DNA of 64,000 bases from JAOUEA01 sp963825635 (GTDB lineage Bacteria > Actinomycetota > UBA4738 > HRBIN12), in the NCBI GenBank assembly GCA_963825635.1, contig CAWGTU010000001.1, positions 558,001 to 622,000 on the forward strand. Reading direction: 5' to 3'. Made by a program: the position numbers and the translations under genes. Positions 40,271-48,724 of this stretch are shown in pieces (within the stretch, counting starts at the first letter, position 1; each line of letters begins with the position of its first letter). Under the pieces are notes generated by a model. The model saw only the letters and a list, made by a program, of their open reading frames with translations. It was not told the DNA's origin and made no database searches.

Positions 40271-41065
40271 GTGACCGACCGGAACCTTCAACTCCCGGCT
40301 GATACCGGAGCCGTCGACACCCACTGCCACCTGTTCCTGCTCGACCTGGAACCTGCAGATGTGGTCGAGACCGCGAAGGCCGCGGGCGTCGAACGGCTGA
40401 TCTGCGTCGGTGTCGACGTGGAGACGAGCGCTCGTTCGGCCGAGCTCGCCGACACCCTCGAGGGCGTCTTCGCTACCGCGGGTATGCACCCGCACGACGC
40501 GAGCGGGTTCGACGCGGAGGCGGCCGCCCGCATCGAGGAGATGCTCGGCGACCCCCGCGTGATCGGCGTGGGGGAGTGTGGCCTGGACTACTTCCGCATG
40601 CATTCTCCCGAGGCCGATCAGATCCGAACGCTCCGCACGCACATCGGGTGGTCGAACGAGACGGGCAAGCCGATGGTGGTGCACGTGCGCGACGCGTGGC
40701 CCGACGTGCTTCGAGTGCTCGATGAGGGTTCGGCGGAGCACGTGGTGATCCACTGCTTCTCGGGAGACGCCGACATCGCGCGTGAGTGTGCGGCGCGCGG
40801 ATACTTCACGAGCTTCGCCGGCAACGTCACGTACCCGAAGAACGAGCACCTGCGGCAGGCGGCCTCGGCGGTGCCGCTCGACAGGCTGCTGGTCGAGACC
40901 GACGCGCCGTTCCTGTCGCCGCAGAAGAAGCGTGGGACCGACAACCATCCTGCGAACGTGATGATCACGCTCGCCGAGCTCGCGCGCGTCCGCGGCGACG
41001 ATGTGGAGAAACTCGTCGCCGCGACCTCGGAGAACTCGCGTGCGGCATTCCCCGGCCTGCGCTAA
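40271..41065 (+). CDS. tatD: TatD family metal-dependent DNase/hydrolase
   Basis: 264 residues from GTG 40271. Metal ligands of the amidohydrolase fold are visible: VDTHCHLF (HxH) at residue 15, GVGECGLDYF (Glu) near 103, MVVHVRDAWPD (His) near 137, VVIHCFSGDAD (His) near 160 and VETDAPFLSP (Asp) near 210. TatD enzymes are Mg- or Zn-dependent 3'-5' nucleases, implicated in repair and DNA breakdown, and also act on other substrates such as D-aminoacyl-tRNA. Order metG-tatD-rpfB-like-rsmA is the conserved actinobacterial one. Confidence 0.94.
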   Translation: MTDRNLQLPADTGAVDTHCHLFLLDLEPADVVETAKAAGVERLICVGVDVETSARSAELADTLEGVFATAGMHPHDASGFDAEAAARIEEMLGDPRVIGVGECGLDYFRMHSPEADQIRTLRTHIGWSNETGKPMVVHVRDAWPDVLRVLDEGSAEHVVIHCFSGDADIARECAARGYFTSFAGNVTYPKNEHLRQAASAVPLDRLLVETDAPFLSPQKKRGTDNHPANVMITLAELARVRGDDVEKLVAATSENSRAAFPGLR

Positions 41066-41106
41066 GGGATCCCCCGGAAACCGGACCGTAGAACGGCCGA
41101 GCGTAT

Positions 41107-41120
41107 CGAACATATGTTCG
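41107..41120. promoter_or_regulatory. Perfect LexA-type SOS box CGAACATATGTTCG
   Basis: A 14-base perfect palindrome that matches the Gram-positive/actinobacterial SOS consensus CGAAC-N4-GTTCG. It lies 10 bases before the TTGCAG -35 candidate of the G5/RlpA gene, where LexA binding could block transcription. Confidence 0.65.
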
Positions 41121-41129
41121 TTCTCAAGG

Positions 41130-41159
41130 TTGCAGTGAGAGTTGAGGGTTTGTTAGCGT
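41130..41159 (+). promoter_or_regulatory. Candidate promoter of the G5/RlpA gene
   Basis: TTGCAG at 41130-41135, an 18-base spacer and TAGCGT at 41154-41159. The leader to the TTG start at 41236 is about 70 bases, longer than for most genes here. Confidence 0.45.
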
Positions 41160-41235
41160 GCCCTTCCGTGCTTGAAGGCTTCGATCCGGCACAGCCGCTT
41201 CCCCGCGAGGCCTTCCTCAGACACCTGGAGGAAGG

Positions 41236-42405
41236 TTGCCGATCCGCCCCACGAGGGTTCGCCGACTGCGGACCCACCGAGCGGTCATGGGTGCCACCGT
41301 CGTCGTGGGCCTCGTGCTCGTCGTCGGCGTCGTCAACCTCTCCCTGCGCAAGCACGTGACCCTCGTCGTCGACGGCGAGCATCAGACCGTGTCGACGACG
41401 TCCGACTCCGTACGGGATCTGCTGACGGACGAAGGCATCGCGCTGACGTCGGCGGTCCTGGTGCAGCCGTCGCCGACGAGCGTGATCGCCGACGGCATGA
41501 CCGTGGTGGTGAACCCGGCGCGCGTCGCGGCCGGCGCCGAGGCGTTCCTCGACGCGAGCGCTGCCAACGCCACCGGCGACGCCGCCGCGGTGTTCGAAAG
41601 CCCCACTGATGTGGGGGTCTGGGTGATGGCCGGGACGGGCAAGGCTTCCGTGTCTTTGACGGACCTGCTCGTCGAGAGCGACTTCTCCGCCTCGAGCGCC
41701 GGAACGTCCCCGGCCGTGTCCGCGCAGGTCGTCGTGCTGGGGAAGGTGCGCGACGTCCTGACCAACGCGGACACGGCCGGGGAACTCCTCTCGGCCATGG
41801 GGATCCAACCCGACGCTGACGACCGCGTTCGGCCATCACCCGAGACCCCCCTTCACGCCGGCACGACGGTGACCTTCGACGAGGTCCGCGTCGTGACCGA
41901 GATGGAAGCCGTGACGATCCCGTTCGACGTGCAGACCGAGTACACGCCGCGCATGACCCCCGGCACGCCCGTGAAGGTGCTCGAGGAGGGCAGGGACGGT
42001 CGCGGCATCGGCACGTTCCTCGTCACGTCGGTCAACGGCGAGATCGAGTCCCGCCGGCTGATCGGTCGGTGGATCGAGCGCGAGCCCGTCACCGAGATGC
42101 GGCTCTCGCCGCCCCAGTCGATGTACGGCGGGACGACCGAGGTGCCGGGCGCCGTCGACGACTCGCAGTCGGGGCTGGCGACTTGGTACGACCCTCCGTG
42201 GGCGGGCCTCACGGCGGCGCATCCTACGCTGCCGTTCGGCACGCTCGTCACCGTGACCGACGACGAGACCGGCCGTTCCGTTACGGTCACGATCAATGAC
42301 CGGGGACCGTTCGGCACGGGGAGGATCATCGACCTCTCGCCCGAGGCGTTCGCGGTCCTCCAGCCGCTCGGGGCAGGGGTCCTCGACGTCTCGATCGCCT
42401 GGTGA
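41236..42405 (+). CDS. Cell-wall protein with DUF348, G5 and RlpA-like (DPBB) domains, RpfB/YabE relative
   Basis: 389 residues from TTG 41236, chosen for the GGAGGAAGG directly before it; ATG 41287 is an alternative. A membrane anchor (VMGATVVVGLVLVVGVVNL) at about residues 17-35 is followed by DUF348 repeats (KHVTLVVDGEHQTVSTTSDS, DVLTNADTAGELLSAMGIQP) and a G5 domain (VTIPFDVQTEYTPRMTPGT). The C-terminal double-psi barrel has GLATWYDPPWAGLTAAHPTL and VTINDRGPFGTGRIIDLS, as in RlpA, a peptidoglycan lytic transglycosylase. RpfB at this locus in mycobacteria instead ends in a lysozyme-like domain, so here a different hydrolase module fills the same position. The stop overlaps a GTG (GTGA) that probably starts rsmA. 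Confidence 0.88.
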   Translation: MPIRPTRVRRLRTHRAVMGATVVVGLVLVVGVVNLSLRKHVTLVVDGEHQTVSTTSDSVRDLLTDEGIALTSAVLVQPSPTSVIADGMTVVVNPARVAAGAEAFLDASAANATGDAAAVFESPTDVGVWVMAGTGKASVSLTDLLVESDFSASSAGTSPAVSAQVVVLGKVRDVLTNADTAGELLSAMGIQPDADDRVRPSPETPLHAGTTVTFDEVRVVTEMEAVTIPFDVQTEYTPRMTPGTPVKVLEEGRDGRGIGTFLVTSVNGEIESRRLIGRWIEREPVTEMRLSPPQSMYGGTTEVPGAVDDSQSGLATWYDPPWAGLTAAHPTLPFGTLVTVTDDETGRSVTVTINDRGPFGTGRIIDLSPEAFAVLQPLGAGVLDVSIAW

Positions 42406-43255
42406 GGCCGGGCGCCCGGCGGCGCTCGGGGCCGGGGCGATCCGCGAGCTCGCGACCCGCCACGGCATCCGCCCCACGAAGTCGCTCGGTCAGCACTTCC
42501 TGATCGATCCGAACCTCGCGCGGGCGATCGTCGCGGATGCGGGCGTGACCGCGGGGAACCGGGTGGTCGAGATCGGGGCGGGGCTCGGCTCACTCACCGT
42601 CGCGCTCGCCGATGCCGGGGCCGAGGTGCTCGCCGTGGAGTTCGATCGCCGACTGATGCCGGCGCTCGAGGAGGTGACCGCCGGCCTCCCGGGCGTGCGG
42701 ACCCTGCACGCCGACGCGATGAAGCTCGACGACTGGGGCTCGGAGCTGGGCGATACGGAAGGCTGGACGCTCTGCGCCAACCTCCCGTACAACATCGCCG
42801 TGCCGCTCGTGCTCGACACCATCGCCGAAGTCCCCGCGATCGACCGATGGGTCGTGATGGTGCAGCGGGAGGTCGGGGAGCGGCTCGCGGCGGCGCCGGG
42901 CGACGAGCACTTCGGCGCCGCGAGCCTTCGGGTGGCCTATCGGGCGTCGGCCTCGCTCGTGCGCCGGGTGCCGGCCACCGTGTTCTGGCCGCGGCCGAAG
43001 GTCGACTCGGTCGTGGTGCGGCTGGACCGGCTCGCCGCGCCGCCGGTCACCGTCGACGAGCGATCGCTCTGGCGCGTGGTCGACGGCGCGTTCGCAGAAC
43101 GCCGCAAGACGATGCGCAACGCGCTGCGGCGGCTCGGGCTCGACGGCGCGACGGCCGACGAGGTGCTATCGGACGCCGGGATCTCGTCGAGCGCCCGTCC
43201 CGAGGAGGTCGGTCTCGCCGGGTTCGCGGCGATCGCCGAGCGGGTGGCGGCGTGA
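42402..43255 (+). CDS. rsmA: 16S rRNA (adenine-1518/1519-N6)-dimethyltransferase; start disturbed
   Basis: The KsgA body reads IRELATRHGIRPTKSLGQHF, then GNRVVEIGAGLGSLTVALAD (SAM motif I), the catalytic LCANLPYNIAVPL and a C-terminal RRKTMRNALRRLGL. It dimethylates two adenines near the 3' end of 16S rRNA. GTG 42402, overlapping the upstream stop, is where the protein should begin, but it is one base out of frame with the body; in frame the only start is ATG 42296 inside the upstream gene. A single missing base between 42402 and 42436 would explain this, like other indels in the window. The ispE start overlaps its stop. Confidence 0.88.
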
Positions 43256-44162
43256 GCCCGCTCGCACCCAGGGCCGCGACGCGCAGGGCGCACGCGAAGG
43301 TCAACGTGTTCCTGCGCGTGATGGACCGCCGGGACGACGGCTTCCACGATCTGGAGACCGTGGTGCTGCCGATCTCGCTGCACGACGTCGTGACGGCGAC
43401 GGAAGCGGCGCCGGGCGAGGTATCGATCGAGGTCGAAGGGGACGCGGAGCTCGCCCGCCTCGTCTCGACGGTGCCCGGGGAGAACCTCGCCGGGCGGGCC
43501 GTGGAGGCCCTCGCCCGGCGGATGAGCCGCGACGGCTCGTCGCCCGGGCGTCTCGCTCCGGCTCGACAAGCGCATCCCGGTGGCAGCGGGCCTCGGCGGG
43601 GGCAGCGCCGATGCGGCGGCCGCGCTGCTCGCCGTCGACGAGGTCTGGTCGTGCGGTCTCGAGGCGTTCGCGCTCGCCGAGCTCGGAGCCGCGCTCGGGT
43701 CCGACGTGCCGGCGATGCTCGCGGACGAGCCCGTGCTCGCGTCGGGTCGCGGCGAGCGCCTCATCGCCGTGCACGCGGCGAGCATCTGGTGGGTGCTGAA
43801 GCCCTTCGGGTTCGGCGTGTCGGCCGCCGACGCCTACGCCTGGTGGGACGACGCCCCGGTCACCGGGCCCGACCCGGGCGTGTTGATCGCGGCGCTGGAG
43901 ATCGGCGACGTCGAGCTGCTCGGGCGACGCGCTCTTCAACGACCTGCAGCCCGGCGTGGTCGCGCACCACCCCGAGGTCCAACGAACGATCGACGCGTTC
44001 CTCGAGGCCGGCGCCCTCGGCGCGTTCATGAGCGGCAGCGGTCCGACGGTGGCCGCGCTCGCCCGTCACCTCGGCCACGCCGACACGCTGGCGGCCGCGG
44101 TGCCCGGGTCGATCGTGGTGAGCGGTCCGCCCGCGAGAGGCGAGCACGGATCGTCGGCGTGA
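43252..44162 (+). CDS. ispE: 4-diphosphocytidyl-2-C-methyl-D-erythritol kinase, interrupted by two frameshifts
   Basis: GTG 43252 overlaps the rsmA stop. Frames change at 43546-43548 and at 43922-43924, each a GGG where GG restores the reading. Read through: AHAKVNVFLRVMDRRDDGFH (CDP-ME site), LDKRIPVAAGLGGGSADAAA (GHMP ATP loop) near residue 105, FMSGSGPTVAAL near 265. IspE performs the fourth step of the MEP isoprenoid pathway. It is essential in organisms that use this pathway, so two truncating shifts inside otherwise perfect motifs strongly suggest sequencing error. Position between rsmA and glmU is the standard actinobacterial one. Confidence 0.9.
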
Positions 44163-44710
44163 TCGATCGGTCCGACGGGCTGCCGCGAGCCGACGCCATC
44201 GACACCGAACGCCTCAGGCTGACGCCTCTCGTTCCCGACGACGCGGACGCGCTCGTCCCCGTGCTCGACGACGAACGACTGCACGCGTTCACCGGCGGGC
44301 GCCCCGACACGATCGAGGAGTTGCGCGCTCGGCTCGGCGCGTGGGCCTCTGAGCGCTCACCCGACGGGCAGGAGGCGTGGCTCAACTGGCTCGTCCGCTC
44401 GGCGGAAGACCGGAGGGTCCTCGGCACGACGCAGGCGACCGTCGGACGCGATCACGGCGATCTCTGCGCGGCCGTCGCGTGGACGATCGGCTCGGCGGAA
44501 CAGGGCGGCGGTGTCGGTTCCGAGGCGGCCCGGGCGATCGTCGGGTGGCTGCTCAAGGAAGGCGTCACCACCGTCGAGGCGTACGTCCATCCCGAGCACG
44601 ACGCCTCGGCCGGCGTCGCGCGGAACGCGGGGCTGGTCGCCACCGACGAGATCGTCGACGGCGAGATCGTGTGGCGCCGCTCGACCGCGCGCACGGCCGA
44701 CGCGGGATAA
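44159..44710 (+). CDS. GNAT family N-acetyltransferase (RimJ/RimL type)
   Basis: 183 residues from GTG 44159, overlapping the ispE stop (GTGA). It shows IDTERLRLTPLVPDDADALV at about residue 14, LRARLGAWASERSPDGQEAW near 58, VAWTIGSAEQGGGVGSEAA near 105 and HPEHDASAGVARNAGL near 145, the pattern of ribosomal-protein-alanine-acetyltransferase-like enzymes. The Gly-rich acetyl-CoA loop is slightly unusual (EQGGGVGSEA). The substrate is unknown. The overlap shows it is in the rsmA-ispE operon. Confidence 0.82.
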   Translation: MIDRSDGLPRADAIDTERLRLTPLVPDDADALVPVLDDERLHAFTGGRPDTIEELRARLGAWASERSPDGQEAWLNWLVRSAEDRRVLGTTQATVGRDHGDLCAAVAWTIGSAEQGGGVGSEAARAIVGWLLKEGVTTVEAYVHPEHDASAGVARNAGLVATDEIVDGEIVWRRSTARTADAG

Positions 44711-44732
44711 TCGAACGGCAGGCACGTCCCGA

Positions 44733-44803
44733 TCCGGGGTCGTCTAACGGCAAGACACGGGCCTTTGGAGCCTGGAATGGAGGTTCGATTCCTCCCCCCG
44801 GAA
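44733..44803 (+). tRNA. tRNA-Gln (anticodon UUG)
   Basis: A cloverleaf can be drawn: acceptor TCCGGGG (44733-44739) with CCCCGGA (44796-44802), and an anticodon stem CGGGC/GCCTG around the loop CTTTGGA, anticodon TTG at 44765-44767. The T arm GGAGGTTCGATTCCTCC is perfect. The discriminator is A at 44803 and CCA is not encoded. A D arm with GGCAAGAC-type loop is present. Its place between the ispE operon and glmU corresponds to a tRNA-Gln in other actinobacteria. Confidence 0.95.
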
Positions 44804-44853
44804 CTCGGCGAAGACGTCGAGTCGTCGGTGGCGCGGTCGATCCAGACGACCGA

Positions 44854-45771
44854 TCAGAGGAGGGCGTTCGCGGCGAGGAACGTCTTCGCGACAGCGGCCA
44901 CATCCTGCCCGTCGATCACGACCTTCCCGACGAGCTCGGTCACCGTGTCACTGGAGAGTCGGGCGCTCACCGCGTCGAGCAGCCGTCGAACCTCGTCGTT
45001 CAGCTTCTCGGTGCGGATCACGGGCGTGATGTTCTCCGCGTCCTGGAGGTGCTTGTCGTCGAGGAGCGGGACGAACCCGTTCGCTTCGATGCTCGGATCC
45101 GTCGAGAACATCAGGCCGATCTGCACCTCGTCGTTCTTGAGCGCGGCGACGGTCTGCGGCCCTCCGGCGTCCAGCGGCTCGAAGTCCTCGAAGAGGATGC
45201 CGTAGACGTCCCGAAGGCCCGGCAGGCAGAAGGGTCGGAGCGGACACTCGGGCGGCGCAGCGATCGTCAGCCGGTCGGCGACGGGGGCGAGCGAGCTCAG
45301 TGTGGTCAGGTCGAATTCCTGCGCCGTCTTCTCGTTCGCCACGAACTGATTCGTGTCCTCGGCCGGCGATGGCGTGAGCACCGTGATGCCTCGAGACCGG
45401 AGACGCTCGCCGATCTGCCTCGCGACAGCGGTCGGATCGCTCGAGGCCTGCGCCTTGGAGTCGAGGAACAGCAGCAGCGACGAGATGTACTCGGGCTTCA
45501 GATCGATCTGGCCCGACTCCAACGCGCTCTGTGAGACCTCGCGAGACCTCAGGTCGAACTCTCTCCCGACCGTGTAACCGGCGCGCTCCAGGACCTGCGC
45601 GTACATCTCCGCGATGAGCTGGTTCTCGGCGAAGGCGCCGGACACCCCGACGACGATCGTGCCCGCGTCCGTCGCATCCCCGGTTCCGGCCGGGCCGGAG
45701 CTGATGCACCCGGCCGTGAGGGTTCCGGCAAGGATGATCGCTGCGGCTGGGACGAGGCCGGGACGACTCAC
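44854..45771 (-). CDS. Osmoprotectant-type (OpuAC/OsmX-like) substrate-binding lipoprotein, without transporter genes
   Basis: 305 residues. A lipoprotein signal ends in LTAGC (Cys22). The mature protein has GTIVVGVSGAFAENQLIAEM, ERAGYTVGREFDLRSREV, ALESGQIDLKPEYISSLL near residue 90 and DVYGILFEDFEPLDAGGP in the second lobe: the pattern of glycine betaine/choline/carnitine binding proteins of the OpuC/ProX type. Its start overlaps the stop of the adenylate cyclase gene by ATGA, and no permease or ATPase is nearby. It may therefore work as a sensor with the cyclase rather than, or in addition to, uptake. That link is inference. Ligand aromatic-box residues are not assignable by eye. Confidence 0.85.
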   Translation of the reverse strand: MSRPGLVPAAAIILAGTLTAGCISSGPAGTGDATDAGTIVVGVSGAFAENQLIAEMYAQVLERAGYTVGREFDLRSREVSQSALESGQIDLKPEYISSLLLFLDSKAQASSDPTAVARQIGERLRSRGITVLTPSPAEDTNQFVANEKTAQEFDLTTLSSLAPVADRLTIAAPPECPLRPFCLPGLRDVYGILFEDFEPLDAGGPQTVAALKNDEVQIGLMFSTDPSIEANGFVPLLDDKHLQDAENITPVIRTEKLNDEVRRLLDAVSARLSSDTVTELVGKVVIDGQDVAAVAKTFLAANALL

Positions 45772-47099
45772 GTCGACGGCGCCTCGAGAGGAACGTTCGA
45801 GCTGGGGCCGAGAAGCACCCGGGCGGGCGTGAGCCCCTTGCCCTTCAGGTCCAGCATCCGGGTCGGCCCGAACGCGTACCGATCCTCCAGTCGAACGGCT
45901 GTCGCCTCCGACACCAGAACCTCACCCGGCTCTGCCTGCTCCTCCAGTCTGCTCGCGACGTTCACGGTGTCGCCCCACAGGTCGTAGGCGAACTTCCTGC
46001 GCCCGATCACGCCGGCGACGGCCGGCCCGGTGGCCACACCGCCGTGGACCACGATCCGGTCGCCCGACGGCCATCGGACCGCACTCGCCTCTCGGATGAC
46101 GTCGACGGCCATCGCGACGGCGGCTCCGGCATGATCGGCCATCGCGACCGGCGCGCCGGCGACGGCCATGTACGCGTCTCCGATCGTCTTGATCTTCTCG
46201 AGACCATGCTGGTCGGCGATCTCGTCGAACCGACTGAACAGCTCGTCCAAGGCGTGCGCGAACTCGTCCGGCGACGAGCGAGCGGCCTGCTGCGTCGAGC
46301 CGACCGCGTCGACGAAGATCACCGTCACCTGATCGAACGCCTGCGCGATCCGCCGGCCGGGCGTGACCTTGAGCTGGTCGACGACGACCTGCGGCAAGAT
46401 GTTCAGGAGCAGGCCGTCGGATCGCAGGCGCTCCTGGTCGAGCTGACGCTCCTGCAGGAACAGCGTTCGCGTGAACCGCTCCATCCGATGTGCGGCGAGT
46501 CCACCCAGGAACCCGAAGGAGACGAGGTACAGCGTCGCCAGCACACCGCTCACAGGCGCGACGTACTGCGTGGTGAAGGCATACGGCAGATACGCACCGA
46601 TGCCGATCAGCGTGATCAGCAAGACCAGGACGAACCGCAGTCGCAACAGCGTGTAGGTGAAGGCGGTGATCAAGATGACACCGACGTACCCGAACTCGGC
46701 GGGCAGGGTCTGGATGTTCGAGGCGTAGAACACCCACGAGCCGATCGTCGCCGTCGCGATGGCGACCGCGACCCACTCCCAGATACGGCCGAAGAACGGT
46801 GTGAACGTGAGTGCGAGGCCCACGATCAGCATCGGGATGAAGACGCCCCACCGCATGATCCCGTCGAGCCTCAGTTCGGAGAGGGCCAGGATGTAGGGGC
46901 GCAGGAGCAGGCCCCACGAGATCCAGAGGGCGATCCCGGCCAGGAAGGCGAAGCGGATGTTCCCCAAGTGGTGGCGGAACTGATCGGCACGGAACGCCGA
47001 CTCGAGCTCCGGGTCGCGGAATCGAAGCCGCAGCCGATCCAGGCCGAGCCGCCGTCGGGACGATTCCCCAGCGGCCGTCGTCGCGTCGATCTGGTCCAT
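45768..47099 (-). CDS. Membrane adenylate cyclase (class III, six-helix)
   Basis: 443 residues with GCAGGAGA before ATG 47099. Six membrane helices at about residues 47-200 (e.g. FAFLAGIALWISWGLLL, LIVGLALTFTPFF, VLVLLITLIGIGAYLPYAF) lead through a coiled linker (LFLQERQLDQERLRSDGLLL) to the catalytic domain. Class III residues are present: VIFVDAVGST (metal Asp), EKIKTIGDAYMAV (adenine-selecting Lys, second Asp), YDLWGDTVNVASRLE (Asp, Asn, Arg). Lys and Asp at the specificity positions predict ATP rather than GTP. It should make cAMP from an envelope signal; the coupled binding lipoprotein gene suggests what is sensed. Confidence 0.9.
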   Translation of the reverse strand: MDQIDATTAAGESSRRRLGLDRLRLRFRDPELESAFRADQFRHHLGNIRFAFLAGIALWISWGLLLRPYILALSELRLDGIMRWGVFIPMLIVGLALTFTPFFGRIWEWVAVAIATATIGSWVFYASNIQTLPAEFGYVGVILITAFTYTLLRLRFVLVLLITLIGIGAYLPYAFTTQYVAPVSGVLATLYLVSFGFLGGLAAHRMERFTRTLFLQERQLDQERLRSDGLLLNILPQVVVDQLKVTPGRRIAQAFDQVTVIFVDAVGSTQQAARSSPDEFAHALDELFSRFDEIADQHGLEKIKTIGDAYMAVAGAPVAMADHAGAAVAMAVDVIREASAVRWPSGDRIVVHGGVATGPAVAGVIGRRKFAYDLWGDTVNVASRLEEQAEPGEVLVSEATAVRLEDRYAFGPTRMLDLKGKGLTPARVLLGPSSNVPLEAPST

Positions 47100-47230
47100 C
47101 GGTCTCCTGCGTCGTGATGTCCAGCCAAGGAGCGGGAAGATGAGGCTACCGATATTAGGGTGCGTCGTGCCTCTGTCGGACCCACCCTCGAGCGCGCCCG
47201 TCTCGTCACCGTCGGGGCCGATGTGGGACC

Positions 47231-48712
47231 ATGACGACCCTTCGCCACTGGCCTTCGACCCTGGACGACAGACGGTTGGCTGAGACCACGAACCGCAGAC
47301 CTCGTTCCCTCGCCCTGGTGGTGCTCGCCGCCGGCAAGGGCAAGCGTCTGAAGTCGGTCACTCCCAAGGTGCTGCATCCGATCTGCGGACGGCCTGCGTT
47401 GTGGCACGTGCTGCAGGCCGGGCTCGCCGCGAAGCCGACCAAGGTGATCGTCGTCGTGGGCCACGGCGCCGACGACGTGCGGGCCGAGGTCGCGGGCTGG
47501 AAGCTCTCCCCGAAGCCGGTCTTCGTCGAGCAGTCGAAGCAGCTCGGCACCGGCCACGCCGTGCAGGTGGCCGAGCGGGCCGTCGGTCGCGTCGACGACG
47601 TGCTCGTGATGGGCGGCGACTACGACCCGGTCACGGGCGACGACGTGAAGCGCCTCGTCGCCTCACACCGACGCTCGAACGCGGCGGCGACGATCGCCTC
47701 GACCGTGCTCGACGACCCGGGCGGGTACGGCCGGGTCGTGCGTCGCGGATCCCGGCTCGTCGAGGTCGTCGAGGACCTCGACGCCACGCCCGAGGTCCGC
47801 GCGATCCGCGAGGTCTCGATCGTGCTGTTCGCGTTCAGGCGGCGCGACCTGTTCGCGGCGCTCCCCCTGCTCGACCGGAAGAACCGCCAGCGCGAGTACT
47901 ACCTGAACCGCGTGATCCCGGCGATGCTGGCCGCCGGCCAGAAGGTGAACGCCGTGACCGTCGACACCGGTGGTGCGATGGGGCTGAACTCGCGCGCCGG
48001 GCTCGCCGCGGTCGAGGCCGTCGTGCGGGAACGCGTGAACGCGCGACACATGGCGAACGGGGTGACGCTCGTCGATCCCCGTGCCACGTACATCGACGTC
48101 GACGTCGAGGTCGGCGCCGACTCCGTGATCTTCCCGAACACGTTCCTCGAGCGGGGCTCACGTATCGGGCACGCGTGCGGCATCGGCCCGTCGGTCGCGA
48201 TGTCGGACTCGACCGTGGGCGACGGTTCGGTCGTGCGGTTCTCGGTGCTCGAGGGTGCGACCGTCGGCCGCGGGTGTGAGGTCGGACCGTTCGCCCGCCT
48301 GCGCGAGGGAACGGTGCTCGACGACGGCGCGCAGGTCGGCAACTACGTCGAGGTGAAGGCCACGACGCTCGGCCGGGGCGCGAAGGCGAAGCACCTCACC
48401 TACCTCGGCGACGCCGAGATCGGTGACGGGGCGAACATCGGCGCCGGCACCGTGACCGTGAACTACGACGGCTACGCGAAACACACGACCAAGGTGGGTT
48501 CCGGGGCCCGGATCGGTTCGGATACGATGCTGGTGGCGCCCGTGACGATCGGTCGCGACGCCAACACGGGGGCTGGATCGGTGATCACCAAGGACGTGCC
48601 CGACGGCGCGCTGGCGGTCGAGCGCAGCGAGCAGCGCACGGTCGAGGGGTACCGCGGGCGCAAGGACGCGGAGCGCCGCCGGCGGACGAGCCGGAAGAAG
48701 AAGGCAACCTAG
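47231..48712 (+). CDS. glmU: Bifunctional UDP-N-acetylglucosamine pyrophosphorylase / glucosamine-1-phosphate N-acetyltransferase
   Basis: 493 residues. The N-terminal nucleotidyltransferase shows LVVLAAGKGKRLKSVTPKVL at about residue 29, EQSKQLGTGHAVQVAE near 98 and GGDYDPVTG near 125; the last replaces the usual GDVPLL-like metal segment but keeps an Asp. The C-terminal left-handed beta-helix has NYVEVKATTLGRGAKAKHLT, YLGDAEIGDGANIGAGTVT and VNYDGYAKHTTKVGSGA, which holds the catalytic His. A basic tail (GRKDAERRRRTSRKKKAT) extends past the domain, as in other actinobacteria. It makes UDP-GlcNAc for peptidoglycan. ATG 47231 gives a 28-residue N-terminal extension, so a later start is possible. 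Confidence 0.94.
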   Translation: MTTLRHWPSTLDDRRLAETTNRRPRSLALVVLAAGKGKRLKSVTPKVLHPICGRPALWHVLQAGLAAKPTKVIVVVGHGADDVRAEVAGWKLSPKPVFVEQSKQLGTGHAVQVAERAVGRVDDVLVMGGDYDPVTGDDVKRLVASHRRSNAAATIASTVLDDPGGYGRVVRRGSRLVEVVEDLDATPEVRAIREVSIVLFAFRRRDLFAALPLLDRKNRQREYYLNRVIPAMLAAGQKVNAVTVDTGGAMGLNSRAGLAAVEAVVRERVNARHMANGVTLVDPRATYIDVDVEVGADSVIFPNTFLERGSRIGHACGIGPSVAMSDSTVGDGSVVRFSVLEGATVGRGCEVGPFARLREGTVLDDGAQVGNYVEVKATTLGRGAKAKHLTYLGDAEIGDGANIGAGTVTVNYDGYAKHTTKVGSGARIGSDTMLVAPVTIGRDANTGAGSVITKDVPDGALAVERSEQRTVEGYRGRKDAERRRRTSRKKKAT

Positions 48713-48724
48713 GGGGAGCGGGCC

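Noticed and set aside
43252..44162. Programmed ribosomal frameshifting in ispE
   Set aside because: The same G/C-duplication pattern breaks unrelated genes, and no slippery heptamer with a following pseudoknot is evident, so sequencing error is simpler.
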